Positions 13,815 to 26,640 of a stretch of DNA of 64,000 nt are shown here, one piece after another (position 1 is the stretch's first letter; each line of letters starts with the position of its first letter). The stretch comes from Phoronis australis (Eukaryota > Phoronida > Phoronidae), in the NCBI GenBank assembly GCA_002633005.1, contig NMRA01000146.1, positions 147,640-211,639 on the forward strand, read 5' to 3'. The position numbers were made by a program, and so were the translations under genes. The notes below the pieces were generated by a model. That model was not told the DNA's origin and did no database searches. It saw only the letters and a list, made by a program, of their open reading frames with translations.

Positions 13815-13836
13815 GTTATCTCACTAGTGAGGTAAC
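13815..13836. repeat. 22-bp near-perfect palindrome
   Basis: GTTATCTCAC joined to TAGTGAGGTAAC reads as its own reverse complement with one mismatched pair. It lies directly beside the SINE head at 13845-13921. It could be a SINE end or target signature, or chance. Confidence 0.5.
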
Positions 13837-13844
13837 GTTTTGGC

Positions 13845-13921
13845 GGGAAACCGAGGACGGAGTCGAACGCGGAACCATGGAGTTGCTGGTCGCCGACTTT
13901 GCCATTTCACCACGCAGCGAC
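13845..13921 (-). mobile_element. tRNA-derived SINE head
   Basis: On the minus strand TGGCAAAGTCGG (complement of 13893-13904) fits the pol III A box TRGCNNARYNGG at every position. CGTTCGACTCC (near 13860-13869) fits the B box at nearly every position. The spacing of about 35 bases is normal for a tRNA-type promoter. A full tRNA cloverleaf does not fold well, so I read this as a SINE head or tRNA pseudogene rather than a working tRNA. The body would continue leftwards into the palindrome at 13815-13836; its end is not clear. Confidence 0.6.
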
Positions 13922-13929
13922 TGACGTCA

Positions 13930-15820
13930 TCAAGAGTGAAAATAGAATACTTAAATGAGCACGCGCAATAATCCCATGTTCAACAAACCGCATTGTACTG
14001 TACTTATACGCTACGAAAAATAAGACACATAATTTCCATAAAAATGATATCTTAATTCAGTGAAATTTTTCTCTCATGTCCTCTTACTCGTAAATCACCG
14101 ATCTCCAGTTTGAATGCGGTTATATGTCTTCAGGATCTTTGACTTGAGAATTTTATTCAGTTACCAGTCGTAACCTACTTTAGCAGACGATAATTTCCCG
14201 GTCGAAGCTTAGCATGAAAAAACGTGTGTTAAGCTATAATAGTTGGTAAACCTTAATTTATAAATTCAATTCATTTCTATTATACATGTATATAAGTTTT
14301 CAATTAGTTTTGAGTATTTGACAAAAATCGCCCGGCTTTTCTTAAAAGGTAACGACCTCGGACCCTGGGCCTCTGACATAGAAAGTAGTTACAAAGCCGT
14401 GGAGAGTCAGAAAAGGTAAATCGACTCATTGCAATGTTTATCGTTTAGTATGCGGTATAAATATTAACGCCCCTCGGGCGATAATTCTCCAAAATGCACT
14501 CGGGCTCTAGATAACGGGGGATAACGCCTTGTCATGTAATAATCTACATTTATCTTCAATCGTATCAATTGTTTGTAGGTTTTAGCTTATTAGTTCATCG
14601 ATTTCAAAAAATCGAAAACCAAGGGTGGTGTTTTTTCCAGCTCAATACAACTGTGGTGTTCGTTTTTAACGACAATTTTTGGTTCACGGATTTTGAAAAT
14701 TCACTTTTTTGTACAGGCAGAAATGTCTACTACAGTTTATGGTTCGGTAATTACACTTTTAATTAAAATTGGGTCTTACTCGATTGGACAATGGGGTCAT
14801 CACAACTGTATCCAACTCCGGCGCCGCGGTCTATTTGATCCTGATAAAATCCGCTCAGAAGGACGAGCGGTGAAAATTCACGCATATGTTTAGAAATACG
14901 CGACTTCCTTGTAACCGTAAAATGTATTATTCACGACAAGAGGTTGTCGTAACTTTGGTTGTAGTTGAGCGATTTTGGCGATTAATAAACTAAACATGAT
15001 CAGCATTTGACTAGGAATTCAGAAATGCTATTGGTTTATATTCAAATATATTAAAACGCAACTTGTTGCTGGACTATAGAATCGAACAAGTTGGGATAAA
15101 CGTGAAAAAGCCTAATGGCGTAGTCATTGCATCAGTGACTTGGGTGACCCGCACATGTTGCATCATTTAGCTTTCACCGGTTTGTGTAAACGCAAAAGGG
15201 AACTCGAAACTCGCTAGGTATCGAAACGGAAAAAAAGAGCATCCCTAAAAAGCCTGGCTTCAGGTAAATCACGCACGTCTTTTAAGATAAGAACGCCGTC
15301 TTTCTGGATAAATTCTTTCTGCTCGCAATATATTCAGGTGTCAAAAAGCTTGACCTTTATTTATTAGCGCCACATACTGATTGTCGAGTGGACTTTTAAA
15401 CAGGACTTTACAGAAGGCTTCCTTGAAAAGTCAAAAACGTCAGACAATTTGTGCTCGAGACAATTTACTTCTCTGATTTTGCGAGCCTTTACAAATTACA
15501 GATGAGTATTTTCAACACTTGCCAAATTTGTCCGACGGAACGCAACCAATCCGAAAACTAGTACCCTCTCCGAAAATACAAATACATGTTCCTCTAACCT
15601 AAATACGTACATGTAACACTGGGACAGACTTTTTGAGCCGTGCATAAAAACAATGGTATTAGCAATACAAGTCGTGCAGTCAGGCAAATTTCTTCAGACT
15701 GGCTTCTCTGCTGACACAACGCTACTTAACACCTTAACTTCAACAACCACCATAGACCTTCTCCAAATTATGTCGAAATCTATGGAGTTGTATGGAAGTG
15801 GACTTCAATTTAGTCAAGGG
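13930..15820. other. Gene-free stretch, no supported feature
   Basis: I see nothing that I can name. Short chance open frames only. Confidence 0.4.
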
Positions 15821-15826
15821 CATACT

Positions 15827-16686
15827 TCATGTGTACCACCCGGCTACGCTCCAATACTCCAAGTGAAGAATACCTCTCAGACTCGCTGACCCCCCAATGC
15901 GCAGGTGTTTCATAACATCACCTGGCAAATATTTCAAATCAAATTCCTTGACAAACGTATTACATGGTACTCGCATTTCTGCCACAGCCATAACACTGCG
16001 AGCTGCATCAAACATACTGCAAGTCGCTTTGTGTCTGCCTCAGACAACTGGTCATCAACGTACGCTTTGTTTTGCAATGCACTGCCTTCATCAGAGATTT
16101 GGTAGTCCTCAAACAAGCTAGGTTTGTAAAAAACTGGTTGGTTGACAGTACTTTTGGACCACATAAATTATTTGGAATTGATAGGAAATTTACGTTTGGG
16201 AACTGATGTTGGTTTTAGTCGAGCATCGGCAGGGAAGTGCTGGTTTTGGGGTGAAAAGTGCCGATTTTGCATTTTTGCCCTTATTTTTCGTAGTCTAGCT
16301 TGGTTTTTACTGGGAATGAAAGGGTCAAAAATACAGGAGAAAATAAAGTTTCTGTGCTCATCTGCAGGTCTTGTGATGAGAAATGAGTTTCTTTTTCTGC
16401 ATGTAGTTTTGACAGAGTTAAGAAAAGTTGAAGAGTCCATTGACGTGTGTTCTGATAGGCAAACCTCTGTGAGAACTGTTCTGTGCCTCCCAAGCTGTAG
16501 TACTCTCCACTTGTTGGATGACAGTCCTGTTGGGGAATCTTCGAACTATACACAATCATTGCGACAGTGTACTTGCTGGCCACAGTCTCTGGTGACGCAA
16601 CACTTGCAGGCAGTTTCTTCTGCCCACGATTCTTCTTGCTGGCCACAGTCTCTGTTGACGCAACATTTCAGTCAGTATCTTACTAC
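15827..16686 (-). pseudogene. Decayed coding repeat, unknown Cys-rich protein
   Basis: On the minus strand one frame runs from 16686 to 15934, about 250 codons, with only three stops; a dozen or more would be expected by chance. It begins with two 21-residue Cys-rich units (pattern CxC followed by V, RD and QQ), then a segment containing FEDSPTGLSSNKWRV, then a basic segment with QARLRKIRAK. A TAA at 16168-16170 precedes a stretch starting MWSKSTVNQP. A frameshift near 16000 would continue it to 15827. Related DNA occurs at 42429-43015 and weakly near 60000, so it is a dispersed repeat. The opposite strand is also open for 201 codons (16142-16747), so the coding strand is not certain. I do not recognise the protein; a transposon gene or a retroposed gene are both possible. 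Confidence 0.55.
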
Positions 16687-16690
16687 CAAC
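16572..16690. repeat. 63-bp internal tandem repeat, two units
   Basis: CTTGCTGGCCACAGTCTCTG starts at 16572 and again at 16635. The unit is 63 bp, exactly 21 codons, so the duplication keeps the reading frame. The 42 kb copy has the same two units. This is an intragenic domain duplication that predates the spread of the repeat. Confidence 0.75.
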
Positions 16691-16747
16691 GAGCTCTTAG
16701 TTAACTTGCTGTCCGTTAACCATTGCCCTTGCCAAAATCCTCTCTAG

Positions 16748-19700
16748 AATCTTCCACGAGATGGCTCTGTTGTACAATTTTCCTCTGTACGCTGTAGCAA
16801 GTCTTTATGTTTCAACTACTATAGCTCATTTAAATATCTTCTTGATTTCAGCCCATATTATAAAATTCTACTTATTTAGCGATTGACTAAAAAAAACCAC
16901 GTGATCTTATCTAATCATAGCGTTAGCTGTTACAATTTGCTCTCAGAAATTTCTGGAATCTCTAGACTGCTTTGACCCCAGAAATAAAGAAGTAAACACC
17001 ATCTAAAAATAGATTTTGACCTTAAAGCGCATGTCAACAAGTTAGACCCCATGGTTTGAAAGAACATAAGCACAAATGTTGGGCAACTTAAAATCGACCT
17101 ATTCTTACTAATTACTTAATCAATATTTATTCCGACACTCGAGGAGACACCTAGTTTTCTTGTGGGGACGGACACTACTTTTATGATTAACATCGGTGCC
17201 TAGAGCCGTAGGATACGTGTGTATGGTTCCGTATTGGTTCCAAGCTACCACAAGAGATGTCTTTGAAATTCAGGGAAACACTCCATCCTATATTGTACTC
17301 GTTTCGCACTCTAAATTTAGACCGTACTCAGTATTAGCCAAAGTCCCTGGATTCTCTCGAAAAAAATCTATCGTCCGACCTACAGTTGTAGGGCATTTCT
17401 GAACCTGCAGGCGTTTCATTACAACGATGATTCGCGGGATATAACAATTTATAAGACCTCCTTCTCAGGTGTTTTCGCTTGAAATACATGGAGATATCCC
17501 ACGAAGTCCTGCGTTTTCTGACGCTTTCGCAAGACCCTAGTCTTGCCTTTGTACTCCAGTTTCTCAGTAGATGGCGATTTAATTAAAGTTCTAGTTCTGG
17601 GTAGGTTAGTAGTACATGTACCTTTATAATAAAAGCATCGTAAGCACTTCAAACTCATCACTTGCTAATTTTTTTAAATTTATTACGCAAACAGATATAT
17701 TTTTCATGATATGTAACTAATTACTACCAGGCGATCAATAATTGGCCTTTCCATGCTGAGATTACATTTTCCTCGCTGACTGGTGTACTGTCTCTGGTTA
17801 TTTTTGGGTTCAGCTGGAAAGTCGTTGTCCCAAAGTCCAATACAGATGGTCCACACATTTTTAACACCGCAACAAGGTAAAATTGCGATGATCACATAAA
17901 CTCACTATGTCAAAAAAAAAACGTGCACTGGCATTAACAATGTGCCACACAAGCCAAATATAGCGATTTCACACGAGTTCAGTTACACGTGCACTTGAGA
18001 TGGTGTAAGCATTCTGTATTACATGTATGCTAATTTACAGTAGTTGCCTATTATATCTTCTGTGACTGAGTACGTCTATACTTCGAACTGAAATTAAGGG
18101 TTTGGTCCGGATAAGGATAGCCCAGTGTCCTTTCCAACATACCGGCCAGGTTTCGGACAAAGAATCGCAGAATTTTATGTCAATCATTTCAAATGACGCA
18201 TGCACAAACACCAAAGTTTTCTTCTAAGTCGTCGTTGCATCAGGAAATGATTTGGTTTAAAACAAGCCATAACATAGGCCAGAGACTGACCAAACATTAA
18301 GAAGTAATACATGTACGCTTCATGACAAAACATGTGTCAACATATAATTGTAAAACAGCGTCGTAACAAGTTTAAGCAATCGCCTTAACTTATTCCTAAG
18401 TGTTGAATTGATTGGTTGATTCTTATATTATTGAGTCTATATGACAAAGCAACCTTTACATGCCATTTTTACTGTTCATCCTTCGGAAATTGTGCTCCCG
18501 CGTGCCTTGCAAACCTTGACCCGCCACTGGATTCATCGAGAAATTCCAATCTACCATTACGTTGTTCAAGTACGCCTAGGGAGACTGGAGAGAGACCGGA
18601 GAAAGTCTATTTCAGTGGCTGTACTGTATGTGCTTAGACGTATCCTAACTGATTCTTGGCCAGAGCAAATTATGATAACTGAATATTTAACCATGGCAAG
18701 CCTTTCCGTGTTTTCATAAAATACTCTATGTCGTTTTGGTGACCTTTTGGTATAGATGTTCATCGTCGAAGCTGTATGCAATGCATGTAAAACTGATTTG
18801 TGACCACATTACTAATATGAACGCTGGAGTACTAGCCACAAATGATTTGATTTATCAAGTTTGTACTTGATGCAAGGCAACGGCCCCTTTATGTGAAGAT
18901 GATAAAGTTTCACTTGTGATGCTTCGCGATATTTTACGAATACTGAATTTTGCGTAATGTCTGGGCCCAGCTCGTGACCCAGCTGACTTTCGTTCTTGTT
19001 GAATTGTCAAAAGCGTACGAGAGTACAGAGCAGTTACGGCATTCTTAACATGAAAGCATATTCTACTACTATGCTCACGTCCGGTCATTTCGTTTATACT
19101 TCTGAGCATATATTGCAGTAAATGACGGCAAAGTTGGCAAATGCCAAAAATGCATTTAAAAGAATACGATATCAGCTTTACGGTGTAGGTTTTCAACGAA
19201 AAAATCAAACAGAAAAATATACTTGTCTTATTTATATGGTGCAATTTATCTTGCTTGGAAAATCATAGTCCAAAATGATGTAAAAACTTGAACACATTGC
19301 GCTGTGGAAGAAGCAAAATACCTTAAGAACCCCGAACATCTTTAAATTATGGACCACAGCCGTTGAGATCGTCAAATTTGCAACACTAAAGAACTGGAAT
19401 AATGTATTGACGTAACTTAATTATGTATGTGATTGGCCATTCTCGATCTCACACATTTCACTGTGCATGGTCTACCCAGACTCGGCCACAGTACCCACGT
19501 AAAGACACTAATATTACTGCCCTCGTGTCAAGCAAACAACAGTCTGCTGATTTGTTTAGAACACAAGCTTGAACGTTTATCTCCTTGTCTTGCGTTTAGA
19601 ATATATTGTTCCCGAGCAATTGGATGTATAATGGCGGTGGCACGTAATTCATGTTGAAAGGTAGTTACAATTAGTGAATATGTAGACACGACGTGCTTGT

Positions 19701-20372
19701 TAACGACACGCTCCACTTCATCTTTATACAGTGTACTTATTATCGAGAACCGTCAACGTTTCAGGTGATTTATTTTCTTTTGTGTCTACTTAAATTTTGT
19801 TATAGCGAATGCCAAAGGGGGTTTAATTGATATCATACAGAGCTTGAAAAATCCTCTTCAGTTATGAGTAAACTTCAAAATCCTCCGTTGCATGTGATAT
19901 TAATTTGCAGTTGTAAAATCCGGCAGAACAGCTGCGCACGTTACCTCTTGAAGAAATTAATGGTGATTTAGCGAATGAAATAGAAATATGGGGTTCGGTC
20001 AAATTCTTAAGCATATTGCCTGTCATAATGGATTGTATTCCTATTTCGTCGTAGCAGCTGAGGCATAATTCACACTGGACTTAAGTTGTTGATCTGGCTT
20101 GAGAGGCTAGTGATTCCGGTGCAGTAATTTACTGTAGCATCTTGCATCGCACTCAATCTTCGGCAAGATTTGACATCCTGTGATTGTGCTGTGCTCATGC
20201 GTCCTAAGGATGTTGGCAGTTGAACGAGGGAGCTATCCGTAGACGAAAAGCACTCTTGAGTAAAGCTAGTGTGAACGCCTGCTTCAATTGACGATACTTT
20301 GCGTTACCACGCTTTTCTCGAATGCAGCCCCGAGGCGCGTTCTCTGATCAGCTGTACATTGTAGTCACTTGA
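16748..20372. other. Gene-free stretch, no supported gene
   Basis: A block at about 17080-17150 (CTTACTAATTAC, TTATTC) resembles 43226-43280 and probably belongs to the same repeat neighbourhood as the 16 kb and 42 kb copies. The 129-codon minus frame at 18855-19244 and the 92-codon frame at 18441-18719 have no recognisable motif. Confidence 0.4.
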
Positions 20373-20615
20373 GATACTCTTGCGAAGCTAAAAAAATCTC
20401 ATGGAGCAAAAATAGCGAGTCTTCATCCACAACAAGTCAAGTCGTTGATGACCTCGGTAGCTGACATTTTGCCAGTGCACAATAGGCTAGATGAATTGCG
20501 AGCTTACTCGCCAAGCATCAGCAGCGTGATTAGCGATACCGCCCTACAGATTGCCAGGGGCATCGTCACTGCATGCGCCTACACAGGTCAAAAATTGCGG
20601 GGATCAAATCTTTGA
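20373..20615 (+). other. Coding-like open frame without ATG start
   Basis: An 80-codon frame, open after a TGA at 20370-20372, is more GC-rich than its surroundings. Its translation (for example QQVKSLMTSVADILPVHNRL, then SPSISSVISDTALQIARG) has a balanced, helical, soluble-protein composition. A possible splice donor, ACAG followed by GTCAAA, lies at 20585. It could be an internal exon or a gene remnant. I recognise no family, and the acceptor side is weak. Confidence 0.25.
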
Positions 20616-20619
20616 GGAT

Positions 20620-22009
20620 ATGGATCTTTTACTAAAAATTAACGGGTTATGTGCAGAGCTATATGTGAATTATGCATCTGCTTTTTTTGAAGGAAATATG
20701 TATTTTTCGACTTTTTCGGACTTTTTGTTTGTCTGAGGCGGACCTTTCTACTCTCTTCGCATAATTGGGATGGGTGGGGGGGGGGCTCCTTCGAGCCACC
20801 CGAGCCACCCTGGGTGCGCGCATGCACTAGCGTCACAATGGGCTTAGTCGGATTCGTGCAGGTCAATAATACCGTAGACGCTGCATACATGTATATCTAT
20901 TGAATGACATAGTCGAGTTCCTGGCTGCATTCACTTCCTTATTTTGAAAGTCAAGTGAATTGATTTGCCTAATAGGTGTCGCTTAAATCTGCGTATTCAC
21001 TACAGAATCGAAATAACATCAGCGCAATGAACGCGGACACTGTTGAACTTGGAGTTAAACAAAAAAAAATCATTGTAATAAGGGACCAATTCGTGAGTGC
21101 CAATCAGAAGCCATTGCTAATTCACAGTTGTTTCAAAACATACCCTAAGTATAACATAATGTTTCCCCTGTTGTGTTCACGTTTCCTTCACAAGAATTCT
21201 TAATCGCAAGTTGACGAAGTTCATGCATGTCTCTGAAAAGGCCATTTAAGTAAAAACTAAGACAGTGGGTTAACTTTTCACATCCTTTCTCAAAGTACTT
21301 CAAGTTACGGCAGAGGTACGCTTTGAAAAAATGGCGTCGGGAATAAGTTTTCCTCATATTTGCCAATCACACTCATTAAAATGACCTTTTCTGTGTTCAT
21401 TAGTACCTCATACAGTAATGCGTGCGTTAATAACAGCGTTGACGGACATGAGAAAAAAAATCCTTAGGAGATTAACACTCTAATTATCGAAAACACTGTG
21501 TAGGAGGCTCTCAGATGGACGCGTTTCACTACGAAGCATGGGTGCACGGCATGTAAATTTTCTAAAAAATCCAACCATATAGTGTTGTATACAAGTGTAT
21601 AGGAGTGGATGATGACATCTCGAGCTCCCGTGACCGATACATGGTGATGCCAACATCTTCAACCTTTAAACGTTAATTACAACAAACTTGTTAAATTAAT
21701 TTCACATGTTAAGAATTTAGGGGGTCTCATTCGTGGTATACCTGGCTTTTTCCACGTAGCTTGTGGGACGGTTGATGGCTGGTAGATATCCGGCGACGCA
21801 ACATTCGACAAGTGCAAGTGTAACTTGATTAATAATTTGCCTTTTTTGTAATTGGGTGGCATTTGTCTTTAGAATGTTTGATACAAAATGCTTGCAAATC
21901 TATGCATTAGTTCGATGTGTTTTAATCGTGTTGGGGACCCATATTTTCGATTCCTTTCCTGTACGCTGAAGTGACAGTGTGCATTAGTTCCGTACTAATT
22001 GTTTACACG
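20620..22009. other. Gene-free stretch, no supported feature
   Basis: I see nothing that I can name except GGGTGGCATTTGTCTTT at about 21853-21869, which resembles the TTAA-element TIR and may be a stray end. Confidence 0.35.
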
Positions 22010-22013
22010 TTAA

Positions 22014-23940
22014 AGGAAAATGCCATCTAAAAGCAACCTAGTTTGTATCAATTTAGATCGAGTATTTCCACTCGATAACAGCAAGAACAGCTCTTTTACC
22101 TGACACTTGACGGCAGACGAATGTGTTGAAATTAACCAATGACGTCAGAGGTTCGAATGGGCCGGAGCAGTTCACAACACGTTTACTGGTGTCAGCTTAT
22201 CGCTTTAATTCATCGTTTTATACCAATAAATCATCAAAATTAGATGTAAAACCCTTACAGATACATCGAGTTATTGAACAAACGTGTTATTTATTTCGCT
22301 GTTACTGATTTTTAAGTATTTGAACGTACCGTAGCCTACAAAGTTCGGTAGGACAACTTACCTAGGTCGATCGCGGGAGTTGGGGGTCTGTTCGGTGATA
22401 AATTCAAATCATTCGTCCGTAAAATACAGACAAGGGAACATAGCTGTGGGGGTGTTGTAATTCTGCGATTTTTTTCAGTTCTCAACACACAAAACGCTTG
22501 CGATACCTGCCAGTGGCTCAGAAGCCATCGCGGCCGGACTAAAGACATCAGGAACATAAACCAGCCAAAGGTGGAAACTAAACTTCCAGTCACGGAACGA
22601 TTATACTAGTGATCCAAAGAAAAAACGTGCACGTGATTATTTTGGTATGTTAGCCGCGAAACTGCAAATCTATATTTACCTGCTCGTCGTGGGCCGCGAA
22701 GTCAGGTTACCCTTCCACAGACTGTCAGAGCAAAAGTTGCACTGTGACAATGATTCGAATAATGTATATGCATACCTAAATAAAGCTTAACCCAACATCT
22801 GATCATAGGTTATAAAATCGAGTTTATTGTTTCACAACAGCTTTCTGTCAGCAAACATTGAATTATCATCCGCTCACACGGCCTCGGTGCCCGGCCAGTT
22901 AGTTTATTGTATCCAAAGCAGGTAACGAACTATTCATTGCAGGCTTCTCAAAACACTTGCACTCACGAATACTCCAAAGCGTTAGAAATTGCATCTGATG
23001 AGACACACTTTGTTTTAGTTTGATATAAGCATTGGTTAGCGTGAGAATAATTCATTTTGAAACAGAACGCACAATAATAAACGACAATGTGGCAACTCGC
23101 AATCCCGACTTAGGCGAGTGCTCATCCGACGAAGACTTCACAGGTCGATCGTTAGGCTATCAGTTCAAAACCAGAATGCGCTGATCAAGAAATAATAGAG
23201 AAGCACCATGAACATGCACAGGAACATGTGGATAGTTTCAAAAACCGTTTGAATGAATCGTCATGGTGTTAGTGAGCTAACTGCACGATAATGAAAACGA
23301 CTGACGCTTGCGTTTGCTACCAAGAAATTCTGCACGTGAAACGCATTCTTGGACAAGAGCTGATGTGTCTCACGGCCCATCCTTATTTTGCACCTCATCT
23401 AAACTGATGTGTTCTTTTTTAGGGCTGAGAAAAAACAGGGGAAAACATCCTAAGCCCAGAGGACCAAAAAGGAGCGTCAGGAACGATTCAGTCACCAAAC
23501 AGGTTATATATTGTAAAAAAACGTCATGTTCTTAAGCCTTGAATTAATTGTAATTGTTTATGTTTTCATGGCCAACCACGATTCCCCATAATCAAAAACT
23601 GATCAACAACCGATCCGACGAAGTGCAGGCCACATACTTGGTATTAACGACGTACTTTTCATTCTTCACTACCGCGAGCCACTTCCGGAGCATGAGCTCT
23701 CAAGGAAATCGTAAAAACGATATACCCGCTTTCCTCGCAGCGTCATAGTTCGCATAAGCGGAAACGATACACCACATCCATGGCGCACTCACTCTGCAGA
23801 AGAACAATGGCGTCGCTTCTCACCTTCTTCACAGGTTAACATGACACCTCTCGGCCAGGTACTATCGACCGTATACGAGGTGATGTGGGTATAGATCGAT
23901 TAAGACGATGAAAAAGACTAAATAAATCCGGTGGCATTCT
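22014..23940 (-). mobile_element. TTAA-target TIR element, copy 3 (reverse, longer)
   Basis: The element's 3' end is AGGAAAATGCCATC at 22014, preceded by TTAA (22010-22013). The other end, GGTGGCATTCT, is reached at 23940 and then lost. Blocks match copy 1 in reverse order and orientation: CCGTCAAGTGTCAGG, the AAAGTTCGGTAGG region, the block around 22925-22980 and CAGAGGACCAAAAAGG near 23457. At 1.93 kb it is longer than the 1.2 kb copy 1 and keeps extra internal DNA (about 22580-22900 and 23040-23320). One short coding-like stretch is seen near 23090-23180 (+ strand, containing NPDLGECSSDEDFTG), ending in a stop. This copy may retain part of the parent element. Confidence 0.75.
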
Positions 23941-24164
23941 GGGTCACCACCTAATTTCTACGAGCAGACAACTGTCCCGCAAGGTACTTGAAAAACTACA
24001 GCAGCACCGTGCATGGAATCGCCATAACGGGCATTGCGAGAATCCTGTGGACCGTACATGTACTTAACGAGACTACTTGTTCTTCATAATGCAATCGCTT
24101 GCAGCACCGCTGACCAATACAGTCTTTTGTACAAAGTACAGCGTAGTTGCCTGTTAAAATCGTT

Positions 24165-24545
24165 TAAAAAGATACCAAACCTGTCTTTGGCCAATTAACA
24201 GATATTAAAAACCTCCTTCCTATCCAGTTCTCTGAAACAATATAATTCTGAGTAACCCTCCAAACCACTCAAAAACGTGGAGCAACAGATGAAAACTGTT
24301 AATTGTTAGTCTGCTAAACAGGAAAACGTCATGTGACCTACGCTTTAGACGATTTATACGACAACTGCAGGGAAAGACCACGCACCAAGAGTCCTACTAT
24401 CCAATCGGTGACATAGAAAGTGTGAGTTTTTAGTTGAATCTTGCTTTTATCGTCTCAACATGACGCCAGAGATGCAACAGCAGGTGACAGAACGAGGACT
24501 GGTTGAAATTTATCAAAACATTGTTTAGTATCCCTTTAAAGATAT
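24165..24545 (+). repeat. Dispersed repeat, uninterrupted copy
   Basis: Shared blocks with 49775-50024 and 51365-51500 occur in the same order: TTAACAGAT, AGTTCTCTGAA, GTCTGCTAAAC, GTGACCTACGCTTT, GTCCAAT-like, GTTTTTAGTT and GGTTGAAAT. The second copy is split by the 1.34 kb TIR element, so this copy shows the pre-insertion arrangement. No coding frame is conserved. Confidence 0.6.
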
Positions 24546-24714
24546 AGTTTGCCATCTAAAACATCTTTCCAACACAAACAATATCAATTATAGTGTCTTA
24601 TTGCCCAACTCAGTTATTGCACGGTGCAGTTACAGAGAAGCTATTGATCTTATCCGACTTCAGCCGAGTCAGATTCTGATTACAGGCTTGTGCGTTATGC
24701 AATAAATGATGACA

Positions 24715-24880
24715 ACATAGGAGTGAGACAAACATTTTACAGCCCACGCAAAGCTAGGAACCAATTCCGTGAAATACGAGAGCTACAGCAACGAGTCTTT
24801 CAGCAACAAGGGGAATTTTTAAAAGTTGTTTTACTCGAATGTGACGAAGCATCGGACAGAGGTGCTGTACAATAAATGTG
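24715..24880 (+). repeat. Direct repeat, left unit (pair with 25245-25410)
   Basis: Both units contain GTGAGACA, AGGAACCAA, GAGTCTTTCAGC, GGAA(A)TTTTT(A/G)AAAGTT and CATCGG...ACAGGTGCT in the same order, about 530 bp apart. The arrangement could reflect a local duplication or two ends of one element. No family is recognised. Confidence 0.6.
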
Positions 24881-24921
24881 TAGACAAACCTAATGCAATG
24901 TTCTTATTCTTTGTTTCGGGT

Positions 24922-24990
24922 GAGCGATTGTGCGAGTGAGCGAGTGGGCCAGTGTGCGAGTGGGCCAGTGTGCGAGTGGGCGAGAGTGCA
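24922..24990. repeat. Short minisatellite, 16-bp unit
   Basis: GCGAGTGGGCCAGTGT and shorter variants (GCGAGTGA, GCGAGTGG) recur four to five times between the two direct-repeat units. Confidence 0.75.
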
Positions 24991-25244
24991 CGTGACTGAC
25001 TAAAAACAAACACAAAAAGCCATTACTATACTACGAAACACTACTGCTTACCAAAAATTGTAGCAAAATATAATAAACTTAACAAAATGACTCAAAATAA
25101 CTTTAAAAAAGCGTACCGATTATTTGTCTTCTATGTCCTTCGTTTCACTGTCGTAACTATGAGACAACGTGCAGATATTTATGCAAAACGTAACATCCCG
25201 ATCCTGAATTTCAAACAGCTCGACACAATTACGTTTGTTCATCT

Positions 25245-25410
25245 TGTGAGTGAGACAGGCATCACACTCCGGTCACACAAGCCGAGGAACCAACGTGGGA
25301 TACGAGAGTAACAGGTTTAGCATTGAGTCTTTCAGCGACGGGAAATTTTTGAAAGTTTTTTACTGGAATGTGGCGAAACATCGGGTACAGGTGCTACTTA
25401 CAACAAATCA
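25245..25410 (+). repeat. Direct repeat, right unit
   Basis: This is the right-hand partner of 24715-24880, with the same ordered blocks and many substitutions. The frame of the left unit is not kept intact here. Confidence 0.6.
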
Positions 25411-26505
25411 CCTCGACAGCGAGCTCTTGAGAACCCAAACGGACCGTAAGCAAATAGGTTCGAACCAGTAGCTGCAAATGCGCCGGTCGTTTCGGGTGAA
25501 GACTGAGATACCGCGGCAGATCTCGAAGTCGATAACAATACCACTTCTGATGTTTCATCGTCGCAAGTGGCCGCAAATCCGCAAAAGAATAGTGGGCGAA
25601 ATCATCTCTTTTAGTTTCATTAATTACTTCCCATTAACTTTAATAAAGTCCTACCATACGGACTGGTGGGCGCTCAAAAAGGAACATGTGACAAAATTTG
25701 TCGTTTCTTTCTTCATTTCGTGGTGTGCATAGGTTGGAAGCAAGGCGAGATTAGCAGGTTTCTAGTATGTAGTTTATGAGTTGAACATTATATTTCATCA
25801 TAAGACCTTATTTTTATTCAATATCCGTTTTGAGCAATTGTCACAGGGAGGATGTCAAAAATCACCAAAACAATCTAGAAAAATATGTTTCGTGCTGCGA
25901 AACATAATCAAAGAATAGCTGGCTTTCAAAAAAACCGATTTCAAAACAAGATAGTGGACCCGAACAAAACAACGTGCCCAAATTTCTTCACAAAAGTTGC
26001 AGCAACTTTGTACTGCTTCACCCGATTTTGATCATTTTTATTTTGTTGTATGGAGTACGTTTTCTTTCCCATGATATTGAAAGCTTTCTTCAAAACGAAG
26101 AAATGGTCCGACCGCCCCATTTGCATTTCCTTGTAGACTTCGTCTTCCCACAGACGACGCAGTCTTAGCTCAGCGGGGAATCTGCGAAAAGACATGCCAG
26201 CCCGCCGTGTATTGCCACAACCTCCCGCTTTTCAGCCGTCTGGCCAGGTCTTTGTCGATGAATGAGGAATTTCCCGTCTTACGCTCGTTAAGAATGCTGG
26301 AGTATTCATGGGGGGGGGGNTAGGTGGAGTCCTCTGTCTCGGTTCAAGAGGCGCTGACTGTTTATGGCCTCTTTGAGCTTACGAGCATACCAATTTTGTT
26401 CCTTGGCTAGGATCCTGGTTGACGCAAGAGAGATGGTGTGTCAAGTCGCCAAAATATGTTCTCCCAACAGCCGTGCTCAATTTGCACTCATACAGGTTAA
26501 ATAAT
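25411..26505. other. Gene-free stretch, one ambiguous base
   Basis: No feature is supported. A G-run ending in a single n at 26320 marks an assembly uncertainty. Confidence 0.4.
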
Positions 26506-26509
26506 ATAG

Positions 26510-26640
26510 GCACATGTAGAAAATTAATAGTGGGTTCGGTGAATTTGGTTTGCTTGAACATACAGTATTAGATACGAGAAAACGGCCACCATTTCGACTG
26601 TAGGTTTACGTTTCTTCAAAATGGCTACCCATTTATATTT
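26510..26640 (+). repeat. Dispersed repeat (pair with 43110-43230)
   Basis: GGTTCGGTGAATTTGGTTTG here parallels GGCTCAGTGAATGTGGTTTG at 43130. Both are followed by a similar GAGAA-rich segment, CGACTGTAGG / CGGCTGTAGC and CTTCTTCAA(A/G)ATGGC. The two are diverged and in direct orientation. Confidence 0.5.
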
